Translations under genes and position numbers: made by a program
The notes under the pieces: model-generated
Told to the model about the DNA's origin: nothing
The model's database searches: none
The model's input: only the letters and a program-made list of their open reading frames with translations
In this document: one piece after another, positions 51,891 through 62,035 of the stretch
Layout of the letters: every line of letters begins with the position of its first letter
Position numbering within the stretch: position 1 is the stretch's first letter
Source of the DNA: Pseudobacteriovorax antillogorgiicola
GTDB lineage: Bacteria; Bdellovibrionota_B; Oligoflexia; Oligoflexales; RGVZ01
NCBI GenBank assembly: GCA_945898195.1
Contig: CAMDHM010000005.1
Coordinates: forward strand, 22,118-86,117
Reading direction: 5' to 3'
Length of the DNA: 64,000 nt

Positions 51891-53370
51891 GGCCCAGGTC
51901 AATAAGCCCCAAGAGGCTACAGTTCTTGACCGCTATGAACCGGTCATCGGGCTCGAAGTCCATTGTCAGCTTAAAACCAAAACCAAGCTTTTTTGTGGGT
52001 GCTCGACCTCATTTGGTGCGATGCCAAATCACAACACTTGCCCAATTTGTCTTGGACACCCTGGAGTTTTACCGGTTCTCAATGCCGAGGTGGTGAATTT
52101 CGCAATTCGATTTGCTATGGCCGTTGATGCCGACATTCACGAGATAAGTGTTTTTGCTCGCAAACAGTATTTTTATCCGGATTTGCCCAAAGGCTATCAG
52201 ATCACTCAGTTTGATCTTCCCTACTGCACCGGTGGAAAAATGGTGTTGGCAAGCGGCAAGGCGGTTCGCCTAATGCGAGCCCACATAGAAGAAGACGCCG
52301 GTAAAAACGTTCATGGTGACGAGTCTAGCTACGTCGACTTGAACCGCGCTGGTGTCCCGTTGATTGAAATTGTTAGTGAGGCCGACATTCGAAATCCAGA
52401 GGATGCGGCAGATTATTTAAAGCGACTACGCTCCCTCGTCCGTTCCCTTGATATTTGCGACGGCAATCTTGAAGAGGGTTCGTTTCGTTGCGATGCCAAT
52501 ATTTCAATACGACCACGTGGACGGGAACAATTCGGAACACGCTGCGAAATTAAGAATTTGAACTCATTTCGCAACATCGAACGCGCGATCAAATATGAAA
52601 TCTTGCGTCAGGCAGATGTGTTGGATCAAGGGCAGAAGGTCCTGCAGCAAACGATGCTATTTGACGCCGCCAGCGGCAAAACACAACCCATGCGCACCAA
52701 AGAGGAAAGTCACGACTACCGGTATTTTCCGGAGCCAGACCTGCTTCCACTTCGGATTGATGCGGCGCGCATCGAAGAGCAACGCAAGGTGTTACCAGAA
52801 CTACCGGAAGCGATGGCGAGGCGATTTCAAGAGCAGCACGCTTTATCAAACTATGACGCCGCCGTTTTGACGTCTGATAAGGATCTCGCTAATTTTTACG
52901 AAGCTGTGGTCAAGCGTGTGGCTGGCGCAGTCACTGAAAAAATTGTCGCCAACTGGGTTACCAGCGAATATCTGCGCGAGGCCAACAATCGGAGTTGGGA
53001 CTTTATCAACCCACCAATCACGTCGGATCACTTTGGTGAGTTAATGGAATTGATTGGCAAAGGAGTCATTTCTGGCCGAATTGCCAAAACACTTTTCGAA
53101 GAAATGGCGGAAAAAGGACCAGGAAACGGCCCAAATGCCATGGTTCAAGATCAGGGACTTGTTCAAGTTTCCGACACGAGCGAAATTCGGAGTGTGATCG
53201 ACAAGGTCTTGGACGCAAACCCAGGGCAGCTTGCGGAATATCTCGGTGGTCGCGACAAGTTGTTTGGCTTTTTCGTTGGTCAGACAATGAAAATTTCTGG
53301 CGGTAAAATGAATCCTCAGCTGGTCAACGATGTCTTGAAAGAGCTTCTTGATGCCCGGCGCAAGGGTTGA
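51847..53370 (+). CDS. gatB: Aspartyl/glutamyl-tRNA amidotransferase subunit B
   Basis: GatB is the kinase and tRNA-binding subunit. From the ATG at 51847 (GGAG 9 nt upstream) it has 507 residues. After an unusual polar 30-residue N-terminal extension it shows EPVIGLEVHCQLKTKTKLFC, CPICLGHPGVLPVLN, DLPKGYQITQFDLP and SFRCDANISIR. The C-terminal YqeY-like tail ends NPQLVNDVLKELL. An ATG at 51832 is an alternative start. The overlap with gatA suggests coupling. Confidence 0.96.
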   Translation: MNAQQNGTKTSRPSEAQVNKPQEATVLDRYEPVIGLEVHCQLKTKTKLFCGCSTSFGAMPNHNTCPICLGHPGVLPVLNAEVVNFAIRFAMAVDADIHEISVFARKQYFYPDLPKGYQITQFDLPYCTGGKMVLASGKAVRLMRAHIEEDAGKNVHGDESSYVDLNRAGVPLIEIVSEADIRNPEDAADYLKRLRSLVRSLDICDGNLEEGSFRCDANISIRPRGREQFGTRCEIKNLNSFRNIERAIKYEILRQADVLDQGQKVLQQTMLFDAASGKTQPMRTKEESHDYRYFPEPDLLPLRIDAARIEEQRKVLPELPEAMARRFQEQHALSNYDAAVLTSDKDLANFYEAVVKRVAGAVTEKIVANWVTSEYLREANNRSWDFINPPITSDHFGELMELIGKGVISGRIAKTLFEEMAEKGPGNGPNAMVQDQGLVQVSDTSEIRSVIDKVLDANPGQLAEYLGGRDKLFGFFVGQTMKISGGKMNPQLVNDVLKELLDARRKG

Positions 53371-54448
53371 CACTTTCGAATCTGATTTGCACTCAACCCT
53401 GCTGGCCTGGAGCCAAAAGGGTCTTTTCACCCACGCCTTTGTTGCGGCAGGTGATTTAAGGGAGTCGGCCCCGGCGGTGCGTGTTTCCCTTGCCCCTGAC
53501 GGCAGGGACATATTTGATTTAGCGTCCTTGACCAAGGCGCTCGTGACGACGCCCGCAGTTTTTAATCTCTGTCAGAGGCACGAGTGGGCGATGGACCTGC
53601 CCATGCACGAAGCCCCACTGATAAAACAAGACCCTAAGCGCTTTAGCGGCTTGCCCGAGGCATTGCTTGAGCTAAGCCCGCGACAATTATTGCGACATGA
53701 GTCGGGACTGCCAGCGTGGCGCAATTTTTACGTCCAATGTGAATCTAAAGGGAACGCACCATTTAGACGTCCATTTGATGAAGCCGTGGCGTCTTATATG
53801 CAGACGCACAACTCCCCAAAACCAATTTATTCGGATCTTGGTTTTTTGCTTCTTGGGAGGTTTCTTGAAAAGTCGTATCTGTCTGATATGGCAAGTATTT
53901 TCAGTGATTTTTACAAAGATGTTAATTGGTTGTCCACAGCTTCTATACAGCTCGCCTATGGCGCCGACTTGCCAGCCAAGGTTCGGGAAAAAAAAGCGGT
54001 CCCAAGCGGTTTTTGTAAGGTTCGTCAACGCAACCTGGTCGGCGAAGTCTACGATGAGAATGCTTGGGCTCTGGGGGGGCGCTGCGCCCATGCCGGTCTG
54101 TTTGGCTCAGGGGATGGTTTAACGGAGTTTCTGAGGGCGCTCTTTGCGGCACCCTTTGGCCGTGATCTGTTGGCCGCACAGGCAGCTGAAATGGGCGGCC
54201 TTGAAAACGAATCTCTCTTGGGCTGGCGTCAGGGTGCCGATCCCGCGGCAAGGCCCTTTGGTGGCGGAAAATCCATGGGACACCTTGGGTTTACGGGAAC
54301 CGCCTTTTGGATAACGCCGGCAGAACACCCAGAGAAACCGTTACGCTATGGCATCGTTTTAACCAACAGAACTGTTTCAGGCCGGATCAATCCAGCGATC
54401 AAAGACTGCCGTCGGGAGTTGTTTGAAATTCTTTGGCAGGCCGTGTGA
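53351..54448 (+). CDS. Serine hydrolase of the beta-lactamase/PBP-like family
   Basis: This is a penicillin-recognising-fold serine hydrolase of 365 residues, nearest to class C beta-lactamases and D-Ala carboxypeptidases/esterases. The nucleophile motif is SLTK at about 59-62 (DLASLTKALVTTP). The second motif appears as YSD (PIYSDLGFLLLG) in place of YSN or YAN. HLGFTGTAFWI matches the HxG/KTG position. No clear signal peptide is seen, so it is probably cytoplasmic. The ATG lies inside gatB with a 20-bp overlap. The substrate is unknown and resistance is not implied. Confidence 0.82.
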   Translation: MPGARVDTFESDLHSTLLAWSQKGLFTHAFVAAGDLRESAPAVRVSLAPDGRDIFDLASLTKALVTTPAVFNLCQRHEWAMDLPMHEAPLIKQDPKRFSGLPEALLELSPRQLLRHESGLPAWRNFYVQCESKGNAPFRRPFDEAVASYMQTHNSPKPIYSDLGFLLLGRFLEKSYLSDMASIFSDFYKDVNWLSTASIQLAYGADLPAKVREKKAVPSGFCKVRQRNLVGEVYDENAWALGGRCAHAGLFGSGDGLTEFLRALFAAPFGRDLLAAQAAEMGGLENESLLGWRQGADPAARPFGGGKSMGHLGFTGTAFWITPAEHPEKPLRYGIVLTNRTVSGRINPAIKDCRRELFEILWQAV

Positions 54449-55602
54449 AACATTTTGATGTGGCCGTGGTCGGACGCGGTATTGCCGGGCTTTGCTTGGC
54501 TCGAGAACTGCTTCAAACCACTCAAAAATCGATCGCACTCATTGGTCCTGAACAAGCCATGCCTGGCTCTGGAACCATTGTAGCCCAAGGGGTCAGCGCC
54601 GTCAGGGGTTTAGTCTTGGCGAAAGACAGCCTGTTTGCCGCCAAGCTTGCAGGGCACCACCACCTTCGGACCTGGCTGCCAAAGATTTCCGGCGAGTCGG
54701 GGTTGGACGTCCCTTTTCACGACGGTGGCATTGGCGAGATGGCCACCAGCTTGAGCGAGTTCCAGGTGGGAATGGACCGAGCCTACCATCGGCGCTTTTT
54801 GGGGGTTTTTGGTCCAATTGCCGGGCATTTTTCAGGGTCCGGACTTAAAGCCTTTGGAGTCCTTCATCGCGAGGATTTCTGGTTTGATCCGCAGGAGGCC
54901 CTAAGGGCCTTGGAGTTGGTTTTGCGCCTTGGGTCTTCGCGCCTAGTCGGCCTGTCTAGACAGGTTCTCTCGGTAAGCCTTCAAGGCACCGAGGGGGTTC
55001 GCCTAACCTTGGATGAAGGCGAGATCATCACGGCCGGCCAAGTGGTCTTGGCGGCAGGGGCAAACACCCCTAACCTTTTGCAAAATAACTCGGAATTTTT
55101 AGCCGCTGGCTGGCGAAAAATTGAAGGAGAAACCTTTTTCGCATCTAAGGTCGAAGCAGAAGTGCCAGAATTTATGGCCAGTGACGCTGCATCCAAAGGT
55201 CTTAGCCGGCCGGTGGCTTCTTTTGTGCGCGGAGCTTTTTCCCTTAGCCAAAAACAAAACGGCGATTTAATTGCGGGATCGACCACACAGAGAAACGCGG
55301 CGGGGACGTCAAAAAATCCATTAGAAGCCATGGCTTATGAAATATCGATGATGGTTGGAAAACAGGCCGAGTTTGATTTGCAGTGGAAACCGCGCTGGGG
55401 TGTGCGGCTGCGAACAAAAGATCGGGCACCAATTTGTGGCGTTGTCCCACGAAGTGGGAACCGCCTTTGGCTGTTTTCCGCTTTTTATAAAAATGGACTT
55501 CAGTTGGCCCCATTACTGGCTCGGAATTTAGCACAAGCCATGGCAACCAATGAGGAAAGTTCAATTCCTTATGATTTAAGCCCAAGTCGTTTTGGCCGTT
55601 AA
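54445..55602 (+). CDS. FAD-dependent oxidoreductase (DAO family)
   Basis: This flavoprotein has about 385 residues. The N-terminus FDVAVVGRGIAGLCLAREL is the GxGxxG FAD-binding fold. AGQVVLAAGANTP is the second FAD contact, and RWGVRLRTKDRAPICG with LWLFSAFYKNGLQLAP forms the C-terminal part typical of D-amino-acid-oxidase-like enzymes. The substrate is not predictable. The start is GTG at 54445 overlapping the preceding stop by 4 bp; an upstream TTG at 54433 is less likely. It is the last gene of the gyrase-gat run. Confidence 0.82.
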   Translation: MKHFDVAVVGRGIAGLCLARELLQTTQKSIALIGPEQAMPGSGTIVAQGVSAVRGLVLAKDSLFAAKLAGHHHLRTWLPKISGESGLDVPFHDGGIGEMATSLSEFQVGMDRAYHRRFLGVFGPIAGHFSGSGLKAFGVLHREDFWFDPQEALRALELVLRLGSSRLVGLSRQVLSVSLQGTEGVRLTLDEGEIITAGQVVLAAGANTPNLLQNNSEFLAAGWRKIEGETFFASKVEAEVPEFMASDAASKGLSRPVASFVRGAFSLSQKQNGDLIAGSTTQRNAAGTSKNPLEAMAYEISMMVGKQAEFDLQWKPRWGVRLRTKDRAPICGVVPRSGNRLWLFSAFYKNGLQLAPLLARNLAQAMATNEESSIPYDLSPSRFGR

Positions 55603-55667
55603 TCAAGAGGCAGTTTTTTTCTGCTTCGCTTTTTTGTTCAAATTTTAAGCGCTGTGAAGCTGCGACG

Positions 55668-55685
55668 AACGGAGCCCCGTTTTTT
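55668..55685 (+). terminator. Weak rho-independent terminator after the FAD oxidoreductase gene
   Basis: AACGG-AGCC-CCGTT followed by TTTT gives a short 5-bp stem and U-run 66 bp after the stop. A second small hairpin (GCAG...CTGC around a run of seven T, 55610-55624, followed after five bases by a T-run) lies upstream. Together they probably end the plus-strand transcript before the convergent gene. Confidence 0.5.
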
Positions 55686-55726
55686 CGCCTGTGTGATTGG
55701 AATGGTGGGGCGCGAATCCGATCAGA

Positions 55727-56821
55727 TTAAAAACGCACTGCTATGAAGGCTGGAATTTGAAGTCCAAAGGACGCCTTTTTATGGTCCAAGGCCTTCATCA
55801 AATCTTCAGATTCGTTCTGGGATTTTGAAGAATTCCCATCAGAGATCGTGACGGTTTGTTTGAGGCTTAACTCCGCCACAGGAAATAGCGCTCGTAGCCC
55901 AATCCCAATCTCAAAGGACCTTCCAAAATAATAGGCATATTCTGCTCCACCTCGCAGCGAAATTACCGTTAACTTGGAATCAATCGCCGCCAAACTCAAA
56001 CTTGAACTGTCGGCGTCGTCGTGGAGGGTGGCATCAATTTTTGCGGTGGTGGAAAGCAGGTCGAGTCCGGCGCTAAGATCCAGACCGCCCATGCCCGGCA
56101 CGGGACGTTTTATCGGATAATCGTAGTACGCGCCAAAAGCAGTGACGGAGTGGGCGATCTCAACGAACTTTTGGCGATTGGTCGTATCGTAGTCTGTTTG
56201 AAGGACCATTTTGGAGACAAATTTAAATTGATTGTCTCCATAGAGCGCATAGCGAAGTCCAACTCGGCCAAGGGAGCCGCCGTCGAATTCAAGGGCAGCG
56301 CTGATTTTTTCCACGGAAATCGTATCCTTAGTTGACTCCCATAGCGAAACGCCCGATGCCCCAAGGGCGGGCGGTACGTAACCAACCTTGGCAATACTGA
56401 AGACGCCAAGACCTGGCGACGAGATCAATTTAAGGGCGTGTCCACCGGCGGCCTTTCTTTTTTTGCCTTTGCCCGCGACGGCGGTAGTTTCCCCTGCCCC
56501 TGCAGCATTTGTGAGGCCTGCGGGGGGCGTTTTGGAAACCTCGGTTTTAAAGCCAACTTTTACTTGCGCGGCAGCACTCGGCGGCGTGACCTTAACGACG
56601 AGCACCGTGGTGGAAACCTTCAGGATTTTTCCGCATGCCACCGTCGTGCCCGCATCATCCACAAAACAAGCAAATTCTCCGGCTTTGATGTCCGCCGTGT
56701 TTGAAAACGTGGAAAAAACCCAGCCCTTGTCGGGCAGAGTTTTAGAGACTTTTTGGCCAAAGGCAGGTAGGGCAAAAAAGGTGCCAAAAATTAGTGCGAG
56801 GCCGTGGGGCTTGAGGATCAT
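55727..56821 (-). CDS. Predicted outer-membrane beta-barrel protein
   Basis: I do not recognise this 364-residue exported protein. The signal peptide runs to about FALPAFG. Residues 25-95 form a small beta domain with two cysteines (EFACFVDD, TTVACGK). A linker at 100-125 is rich in Ala, Gly and Lys. The C-terminal 230 residues have alternating hydrophobic strands (AFGAYYDYPI, GGAEYAYYFGRSFEIGIGLRALF) and end in AVRF, with the terminal aromatic residue of barrels recognised by BamA. Shine-Dalgarno GGAG is 5 nt from the ATG. It overlaps the preceding lipoprotein gene by 4 bp. Confidence 0.65.
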   Translation of the reverse strand: MILKPHGLALIFGTFFALPAFGQKVSKTLPDKGWVFSTFSNTADIKAGEFACFVDDAGTTVACGKILKVSTTVLVVKVTPPSAAAQVKVGFKTEVSKTPPAGLTNAAGAGETTAVAGKGKKRKAAGGHALKLISSPGLGVFSIAKVGYVPPALGASGVSLWESTKDTISVEKISAALEFDGGSLGRVGLRYALYGDNQFKFVSKMVLQTDYDTTNRQKFVEIAHSVTAFGAYYDYPIKRPVPGMGGLDLSAGLDLLSTTAKIDATLHDDADSSSLSLAAIDSKLTVISLRGGAEYAYYFGRSFEIGIGLRALFPVAELSLKQTVTISDGNSSKSQNESEDLMKALDHKKASFGLQIPAFIAVRF

Positions 56822-57978
56822 GATTTCTCCAATTTAATCGAACGCCAATCAACGGATCTAGAAAGCCAGCCTGTCGTGGCGTGAAACACTACGGACTCAA
56901 GCTCCAGGATGAACGACTGCTTACCTGCCGATAGGCCGCTAAACTTTGCTGGATCAAGAGTAGCCCGGCCAGCTTTGGTGTCAAAAACGCAGTGAATCGC
57001 CCCAATTTCTCCACTCTTGCCAAGACGAAGATGGACGAAGGAGGTGGCGGGCAAATTATCCCACTGCCAGGCCACCGATAGCGGGTATCCAGATTCAAGG
57101 GGGATTGAGCCTTCGGCGTCAGCAAGCTTAACGTCGCCCAAAGTGACCTTGGTTCGTTGAGAAACCTCCACCGCCGTCAAGCGGGCTGGCGTGCGAATTT
57201 TGACCAACACATTGTCGCGTTCCGGGGTCCGATAGGTCCACTCCCATTCGGGATTTCCAAACTGTAAAGAATTGAAGGTGGCAAGGAGCCGCGCATCGGC
57301 TTCGACGGCCTCCGCCGTAGCAAAACCGCGCATCGCCAAGGCCGCCAAGCCGCCCTTTCCAGTGACAGCGCGGCTGGTCCAGGCAAGATCATCGAGTGAT
57401 GGGGCGCAGCCAAGGTTAGAGCCGCTTCGTCCAACCAACTCCAGGGCGGTCATGGGGGGGTCAAGGTGTGCCTTTTGAATTTCGGCGGATCTTAGCGGAA
57501 GGTTAAAGCGCGAGATCATAATTTCTTCATACTTCCCATCGGCATTGCGAATGGCCCCACTGCCCGCAGTGGATTCCCGAACCAAAAGTACCTCCCCCTT
57601 TTCTTTGGACGATGCCGTCGTCCACACGAAAATACCGAAGTTATAAACGGCCTCGGCGCTTAATCCGGTTAGCGTCTCATGGAATTCTTTGCGGGGTGTG
57701 TCGCCCCCGCTGCATGGGGCGCGCACGGGGGCGGACTCAGCGGGAGTCCCGGCGGGATCTTGGGAATAATAAAAGAGTTCGCACAGGGCATCCTCTTTGG
57801 TCGTAAACTGAATTTGCACCGACGTGCCGTCTCCCAGCCTGGCAATGGAGACGTCATCGGGGTTGATGAATTTATAGGCGGTTCTATGATTGACGGTATT
57901 TTGGCGTGTCCCCAATTTGCAGCCAAAAAAAGCCGAACAAGCCACAAGAACACAAAGTACATTTTTGCTGAACGTCAT
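56818..57978 (-). CDS. Putative lipoprotein with fibronectin-III-like segment
   Basis: This is an exported protein of about 386 residues, unrecognised overall. The N-terminus has a lipoprotein signal ending in the lipobox AFFGC. Residues 45-130 have the alternation of an FN3-like domain (VQIQFTTKEDALCELFYY, then LTGLSAEAVYNFGIF). The rest is probably beta-rich. A start at 57996 would add six residues; neither start has a strong Shine-Dalgarno. It precedes the barrel gene with a 4-bp overlap, suggesting the two are made together and may form an envelope complex. Confidence 0.65.
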   Translation of the reverse strand: MTFSKNVLCVLVACSAFFGCKLGTRQNTVNHRTAYKFINPDDVSIARLGDGTSVQIQFTTKEDALCELFYYSQDPAGTPAESAPVRAPCSGGDTPRKEFHETLTGLSAEAVYNFGIFVWTTASSKEKGEVLLVRESTAGSGAIRNADGKYEEIMISRFNLPLRSAEIQKAHLDPPMTALELVGRSGSNLGCAPSLDDLAWTSRAVTGKGGLAALAMRGFATAEAVEADARLLATFNSLQFGNPEWEWTYRTPERDNVLVKIRTPARLTAVEVSQRTKVTLGDVKLADAEGSIPLESGYPLSVAWQWDNLPATSFVHLRLGKSGEIGAIHCVFDTKAGRATLDPAKFSGLSAGKQSFILELESVVFHATTGWLSRSVDWRSIKLEKS

Positions 57979-58106
57979 TTTCTGGTTGCTCGGCATGGAA
58001 ATGAATGTTTTCTCAAGAATTCTATCAATTTGCTGGTCAGTGACCTAGCATGCAGCCCAACCCAATTTAGGGTGTGCGAACCATCAACCCGTAAGGACAG
58101 GGAATT

Positions 58107-58796
58107 ATGGATTTTCTTGCGCTGCTCCCAAAAGCCCTCACCTGGTTTTTAGCGATGCTTTTTTCTCTGTGCTTTCATGAGGCCGCGCATGCTTATAGTG
58201 CAAAAATCTGCGGTGATAAGACGGCCGAACGCCTTGGGCGCCTCACACTGAATCCCTTTGCCCATGCCGATCTCATGGGGACAATTATCCTTCCGTTGGT
58301 CGGTTTGCTCGCCCAACTGCCGGTGTTAGGTTGGGCTAAACCCGTTCCGGTTGACGAACGGAATTTCCGCCGGTGGCCGCGACTATCCCACGCCTTTGTT
58401 TCTGCGGCGGGGCCTCTGTCAAATTTAATTATTTGTCTGTTGTGTGTCGCTGTGCTGACGCTCTACCAACTTTTTTTGGCCAACGCGATTCCAAAGGGGT
58501 CGTTTTTTTATCCCTTGATTGGTTTGCTCGAGGCGATGGTGTGGATCAATGCAATCTTGGCTGTTTTTAATATGATTCCTTTGCCGCCCCTTGATGGGGC
58601 CGCTGTGCTGCAGCTTGTCCTGCCACGCGACATGGCCGACGCCTACGAACGCGTGGTGGGCCCGGTTGGCTTTTTTATCTTGCTCGCCCTTATGATGAGT
58701 GGAGGCCTCGGCTGGGTCTCTCAGGTAGCAAGGGCCTACGTTATGTTCTGTGGGACGGTAGTAGAATACGCTGTCAGATTAGTCCTAGCCGGTTGA
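58107..58796 (+). CDS. Site-2 protease-type M50 membrane metallopeptidase
   Basis: This intramembrane zinc peptidase has 229 residues, about six hydrophobic segments and no PDZ domain. The zinc motif HEAAH is at 24-28 in the first helix. The third ligand is in NMIPLPPLDGAAVL near 155-168, the NPxxDG-type motif. This small group-III layout is common in bacteria next to unrelated genes, and targets are generally unknown. Shine-Dalgarno AGGG is 5 nt from the ATG. pyrG follows after 31 bp. Confidence 0.87.
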   Translation: MDFLALLPKALTWFLAMLFSLCFHEAAHAYSAKICGDKTAERLGRLTLNPFAHADLMGTIILPLVGLLAQLPVLGWAKPVPVDERNFRRWPRLSHAFVSAAGPLSNLIICLLCVAVLTLYQLFLANAIPKGSFFYPLIGLLEAMVWINAILAVFNMIPLPPLDGAAVLQLVLPRDMADAYERVVGPVGFFILLALMMSGGLGWVSQVARAYVMFCGTVVEYAVRLVLAG

Positions 58797-58827
58797 AGTA
58801 AACATACCACTCAGATAGGTTCACAGG

Positions 58828-60450
58828 ATGAAGGCGCGACGAAAAACAAAGTTTATATTTGTCACCGGTGGCGTGGTTTCCTCGCTCGGCAAGGGGATTG
58901 TCGCGGCAAGCGCCGGTGCACTCCTTGAAAGCCGAGGGCTCAAAGTCAGCCTCACTAAATGCGATCCATATATTAACGTGGATCCTGGAACAATGAGTCC
59001 GTTTCAGCACGGTGAAGTTTTCGTGACGGAAGACGGTGCAGAGACCGATCTTGATATCGGACATTACGAACGGTTTACCCACCACGCACAACTGACGCGC
59101 CGCAATAGTTTTTCCGCAGGCCAGGTTTACGATTCGGTCCTTGGCAAAGAGCGTAAGGGCGTTTATCTCGGCGGCACGGTTCAGGTCATTCCGCACATCA
59201 CCGATCAGATCAAAGAAAATATATTTAAGGCGTCCGAAGGGTCCGATATTTCCATTGTTGAAATCGGCGGCACCGTTGGCGACATCGAAGGGCTACCGTT
59301 TCTTGAGGCCATTCGCCAAATTCGCTATGACCTTGGTCCTGAAAATGTTTGCTACATCCACCTCACCTTGGTGCCTTACATTAACGCCGCCAAAGAGTTG
59401 AAAACAAAACCAACCCAACATTCCGTAAGGGATTTGCGTCAGATTGGTATTCAACCAGATATTTTAGTCTGCCGCGCAGAACGCCCAGTTCCAGAAGATC
59501 AAAAGCGTAAGATCGCTCAATTTTGTAACATTAAACCGGACCGCGTTTTCGAAGCCCAGGATGCAGACAGCATCTACCGGGTGCCCCTTGTGCTTCACGG
59601 TCAAGGTTTTGACCAGGCGCTTGTTGACGTTCTAAATATTTGGACCGGCGAACCGGATTTGGCTGAGTGGCGGGCCATCACCCATGCGTTGGACCATCCC
59701 AAAACCAGCGTCAAAATTGGCGTCATTGGGAAATATGTTGGGGTCGTGGACTCCTACAAATCAATCGCGGAATCTCTGGCCCACGCTGGCATTGCAAATC
59801 AGGCGCAGGTTGAAATTTCTTATATTGATTCCGACTCCATTAGAGAAAAAGAGGTCGCAAATCAACTGGGTGGATTTGACGGGATCATCATTCCCGGAGG
59901 ATTTGGCAACCGCGGGATCGAGGGAAAAATTTCAACGATTCGCTTTGCTCGCGAAAAAAACACGCCATTTTTCGGCATTTGCCTCGGCATGCAACTTGCC
60001 GCCATTGAATTTGCGCGCCACAAGATCGGTCTTGTCGGAGCAAACAGCCAAGAGTTTGATTCGGCCGCTCCGGACCAAATCATTCACCTCATGGAAAGCC
60101 AAAAGGCGGTGGCCCAAAAAGGTGCATCGATGCGCCTTGGCTCATACCCATGTCGTCTGAAGGCTCACACCAAGGCACAAGAGGCGTACACCGACACGAT
60201 AATCAGTGAACGCCATCGCCACCGCTATGAATTTAATAACGACTATCGGCAACGCTTTTCCGACGCCGGTATGACTTTCTCTGGAGTTTCGCCAGACGAC
60301 ACCCTCGTGGAAATCATGGAGCTGACAGACCACAAATGGTTTTTAGGTTGTCAATTTCACCCGGAGCTTAAAAGCCGTCCGTTCAAACCTCACCCATTAT
60401 TCCGCGAATTTGTCCGCGCATGTTTGGCGGCAAAGGAAGCGAAAGCATGA
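58828..60450 (+). CDS. pyrG: CTP synthase
   Basis: PyrG converts UTP to CTP using ATP and glutamine. The 540 residues include the synthetase domain ([20 protein letters not shown] and [20 protein letters not shown]) and the class I glutamine amidotransferase domain with nucleophile Cys385 in [17 protein letters not shown] and [14 protein letters not shown] follow. In this window it leads the kdsD-lpt genes. Its product CTP is used by KdsB in CMP-KDO synthesis, a loose metabolic link, and is also the ligand of ParB. It overlaps kdsD by 4 bp. Confidence 0.98.
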   Translation: MKARRKTKFIFVTGGVVSSLGKGIVAASAGALLESRGLKVSLTKCDPYINVDPGTMSPFQHGEVFVTEDGAETDLDIGHYERFTHHAQLTRRNSFSAGQVYDSVLGKERKGVYLGGTVQVIPHITDQIKENIFKASEGSDISIVEIGGTVGDIEGLPFLEAIRQIRYDLGPENVCYIHLTLVPYINAAKELKTKPTQHSVRDLRQIGIQPDILVCRAERPVPEDQKRKIAQFCNIKPDRVFEAQDADSIYRVPLVLHGQGFDQALVDVLNIWTGEPDLAEWRAITHALDHPKTSVKIGVIGKYVGVVDSYKSIAESLAHAGIANQAQVEISYIDSDSIREKEVANQLGGFDGIIIPGGFGNRGIEGKISTIRFAREKNTPFFGICLGMQLAAIEFARHKIGLVGANSQEFDSAAPDQIIHLMESQKAVAQKGASMRLGSYPCRLKAHTKAQEAYTDTIISERHRHRYEFNNDYRQRFSDAGMTFSGVSPDDTLVEIMELTDHKWFLGCQFHPELKSRPFKPHPLFREFVRACLAAKEAKA

Positions 60451-61436
60451 GCCGAAACTCTGAACGCGATCATCTTGAATCAGCGCGGCGAACGCTGGAA
60501 GTTGAAGCTCAGTGTGTCGCCTTGGTGGCAGAGCGGTTGAGCGGAAGTTTTACCAGCCTTTGCAACGCGATCCTGGCCGCTAAGGGCAAGGTCGTCACCA
60601 CGGGACTCGGGAAATCCGGTTTTATTGCTAGAAAGTTGGCTTCAACTCTGGCGAGCACGGGGACGCCAGCATTCTTTCTTCATCCCAGCGAAGCCATGCA
60701 CGGGGATTTTGGAATTATCCAGAAAAATGATGTTTTAGTGGCCTTTGCTCATGGCGGCGAAACGGTCGAGGTCAATGGCGTGGCAAGTTATTGTCGCAGG
60801 CTTCAGGTACCCGTGGCTGGAATAACGGGAAAGTTGAATTCAACCCTGGCCGGATTATCAGATTTCGTGATCGATGGTTCGGTTTCTCGAGAGGCCTGTC
60901 CGCTCAATCTAGCCCCAACCTCGTCGGCACTTGTGGCGATGGCCATTGGTGATGCACTTGCTGTTGCCCTGATGGAGGCCCGCGAGTTTACGGCGAAGGA
61001 CTTCGCAGCCCTTCATCCGGCGGGCAGCTTGGGCAGAAAATTGTCCCGGGTCCGCGATCATATGCATGGCCTAGAAAGCATTCCCGTGGTCAGCCCGGAC
61101 GACGGCTTTCACGATGTCCTGGAAACCGTCACGCGCCGCAATTTTGGGATTGCTGCAGTTGTTTCAAAAAAAGACGGTAAATTAATGGGTTCAATTTCGG
61201 ATGGAGATGTCCGTCGTCACCTGCTGAATGCCGATGCAAGGGCTTTGACCTCTGTCGCTCGAGACTTCATGAGGGCGTCTCCTCGGACGGTAACTCCCGA
61301 GGCGCTCGCCATTGACGCCGTAACCATTATGGAATCTTGCCAGATCACCTCGCTTTTCGTGGTGGAACATGGCGCGGAAGGCCGCCTTACCGGGTTAGTT
61401 CGCATGCATGACCTTCTTGCTGCTAAGATTGTGTAA
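60447..61436 (+). CDS. kdsD: Arabinose-5-phosphate isomerase
   Basis: KdsD interconverts ribulose 5-phosphate and arabinose 5-phosphate, the first step of KDO synthesis for LPS. From the ATG at 60447 it has 329 residues: a SIS sugar-isomerase domain ([33 protein letters not shown]) and two C-terminal CBS domains from about 205 onward ([20 protein letters not shown]). The ATG overlaps the pyrG stop (ATGA). The phosphatase gene kdsC, often next, is absent between it and lptC. Confidence 0.94.
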   Translation: MSRNSERDHLESARRTLEVEAQCVALVAERLSGSFTSLCNAILAAKGKVVTTGLGKSGFIARKLASTLASTGTPAFFLHPSEAMHGDFGIIQKNDVLVAFAHGGETVEVNGVASYCRRLQVPVAGITGKLNSTLAGLSDFVIDGSVSREACPLNLAPTSSALVAMAIGDALAVALMEAREFTAKDFAALHPAGSLGRKLSRVRDHMHGLESIPVVSPDDGFHDVLETVTRRNFGIAAVVSKKDGKLMGSISDGDVRRHLLNADARALTSVARDFMRASPRTVTPEALAIDAVTIMESCQITSLFVVEHGAEGRLTGLVRMHDLLAAKIV

Positions 61437-62035
61437 TGAACAAACGGACCAAATTGGTTCTCGTTCTTTCCACCTTGGCAGTTTCAACGTCGGCATATTT
61501 GGCCCGCGAACGAGGCAAGGCACGTGATCGTTCGAGTTTCGACGCAAACCTCCGCGAGGCGCGCATAGCCTTCGAGGATTTCACGGCAACCCGCTACAAT
61601 GCAGGGGCTGTGACCGGAGTGATACGCGCCAAATCGGGATATTTATTGGAACCAAATATGCTCGAGCTTTTTGGGGATGTCAGTATCCGCACCCTAAAAG
61701 GAGAGGGCGGCAAAAAGTATTGGGACCAACTTTACTGCGAAACGGCGACTGCCTACTTCCGAGCGACCAATCTTATCCAACTACTCACCTCCTCTTCAAT
61801 GGATCACGTTGACCTACGTGGATTTGTTAAACTTGAGACGAGGCATATGACGCTGGAGACCGATTCGGCCGTGTATAATTCTGAGGCTGGAATCCTTCAA
61901 TCGACGACCAAGGTTCAATTGAGCGGTCCAGGACATTACGTCAAGGGTGAGGGTGGGTTTTTGTTTGATCTGCGCAAAGAACATTTAAACATGCTGGGTC
62001 CAATCAGGGGCGGAGGCAGCTTTGAAATGCCGTGA
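61436..62035 (+). CDS. lptC: LPS transport protein LptC
   Basis: LptC is the bitopic inner-membrane component that passes LPS from LptBFG to LptA. The 199 residues start with a short basic segment and a transmembrane helix (LVLVLSTLAVSTSAYLA), then a beta-jellyroll periplasmic domain with VTGVIRAKSGYLLEPNMLELFGDV-like strands. Sequence conservation is low; order kdsD-lptC-lptA-lptB-rpoN supports the call. The ATG shares one base with the kdsD stop codon. It overlaps lptA by 14 bp. Confidence 0.85.
   Translation: MNKRTKLVLVLSTLAVSTSAYLARERGKARDRSSFDANLREARIAFEDFTATRYNAGAVTGVIRAKSGYLLEPNMLELFGDVSIRTLKGEGGKKYWDQLYCETATAYFRATNLIQLLTSSSMDHVDLRGFVKLETRHMTLETDSAVYNSEAGILQSTTKVQLSGPGHYVKGEGGFLFDLRKEHLNMLGPIRGGGSFEMP

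Noticed and set aside
53351..54448. Antibiotic-resistance beta-lactamase
   Set aside because: It lacks a clear signal peptide, the second motif is YSD, and it overlaps gatB in a housekeeping run; the broader serine hydrolase family is the safer call.
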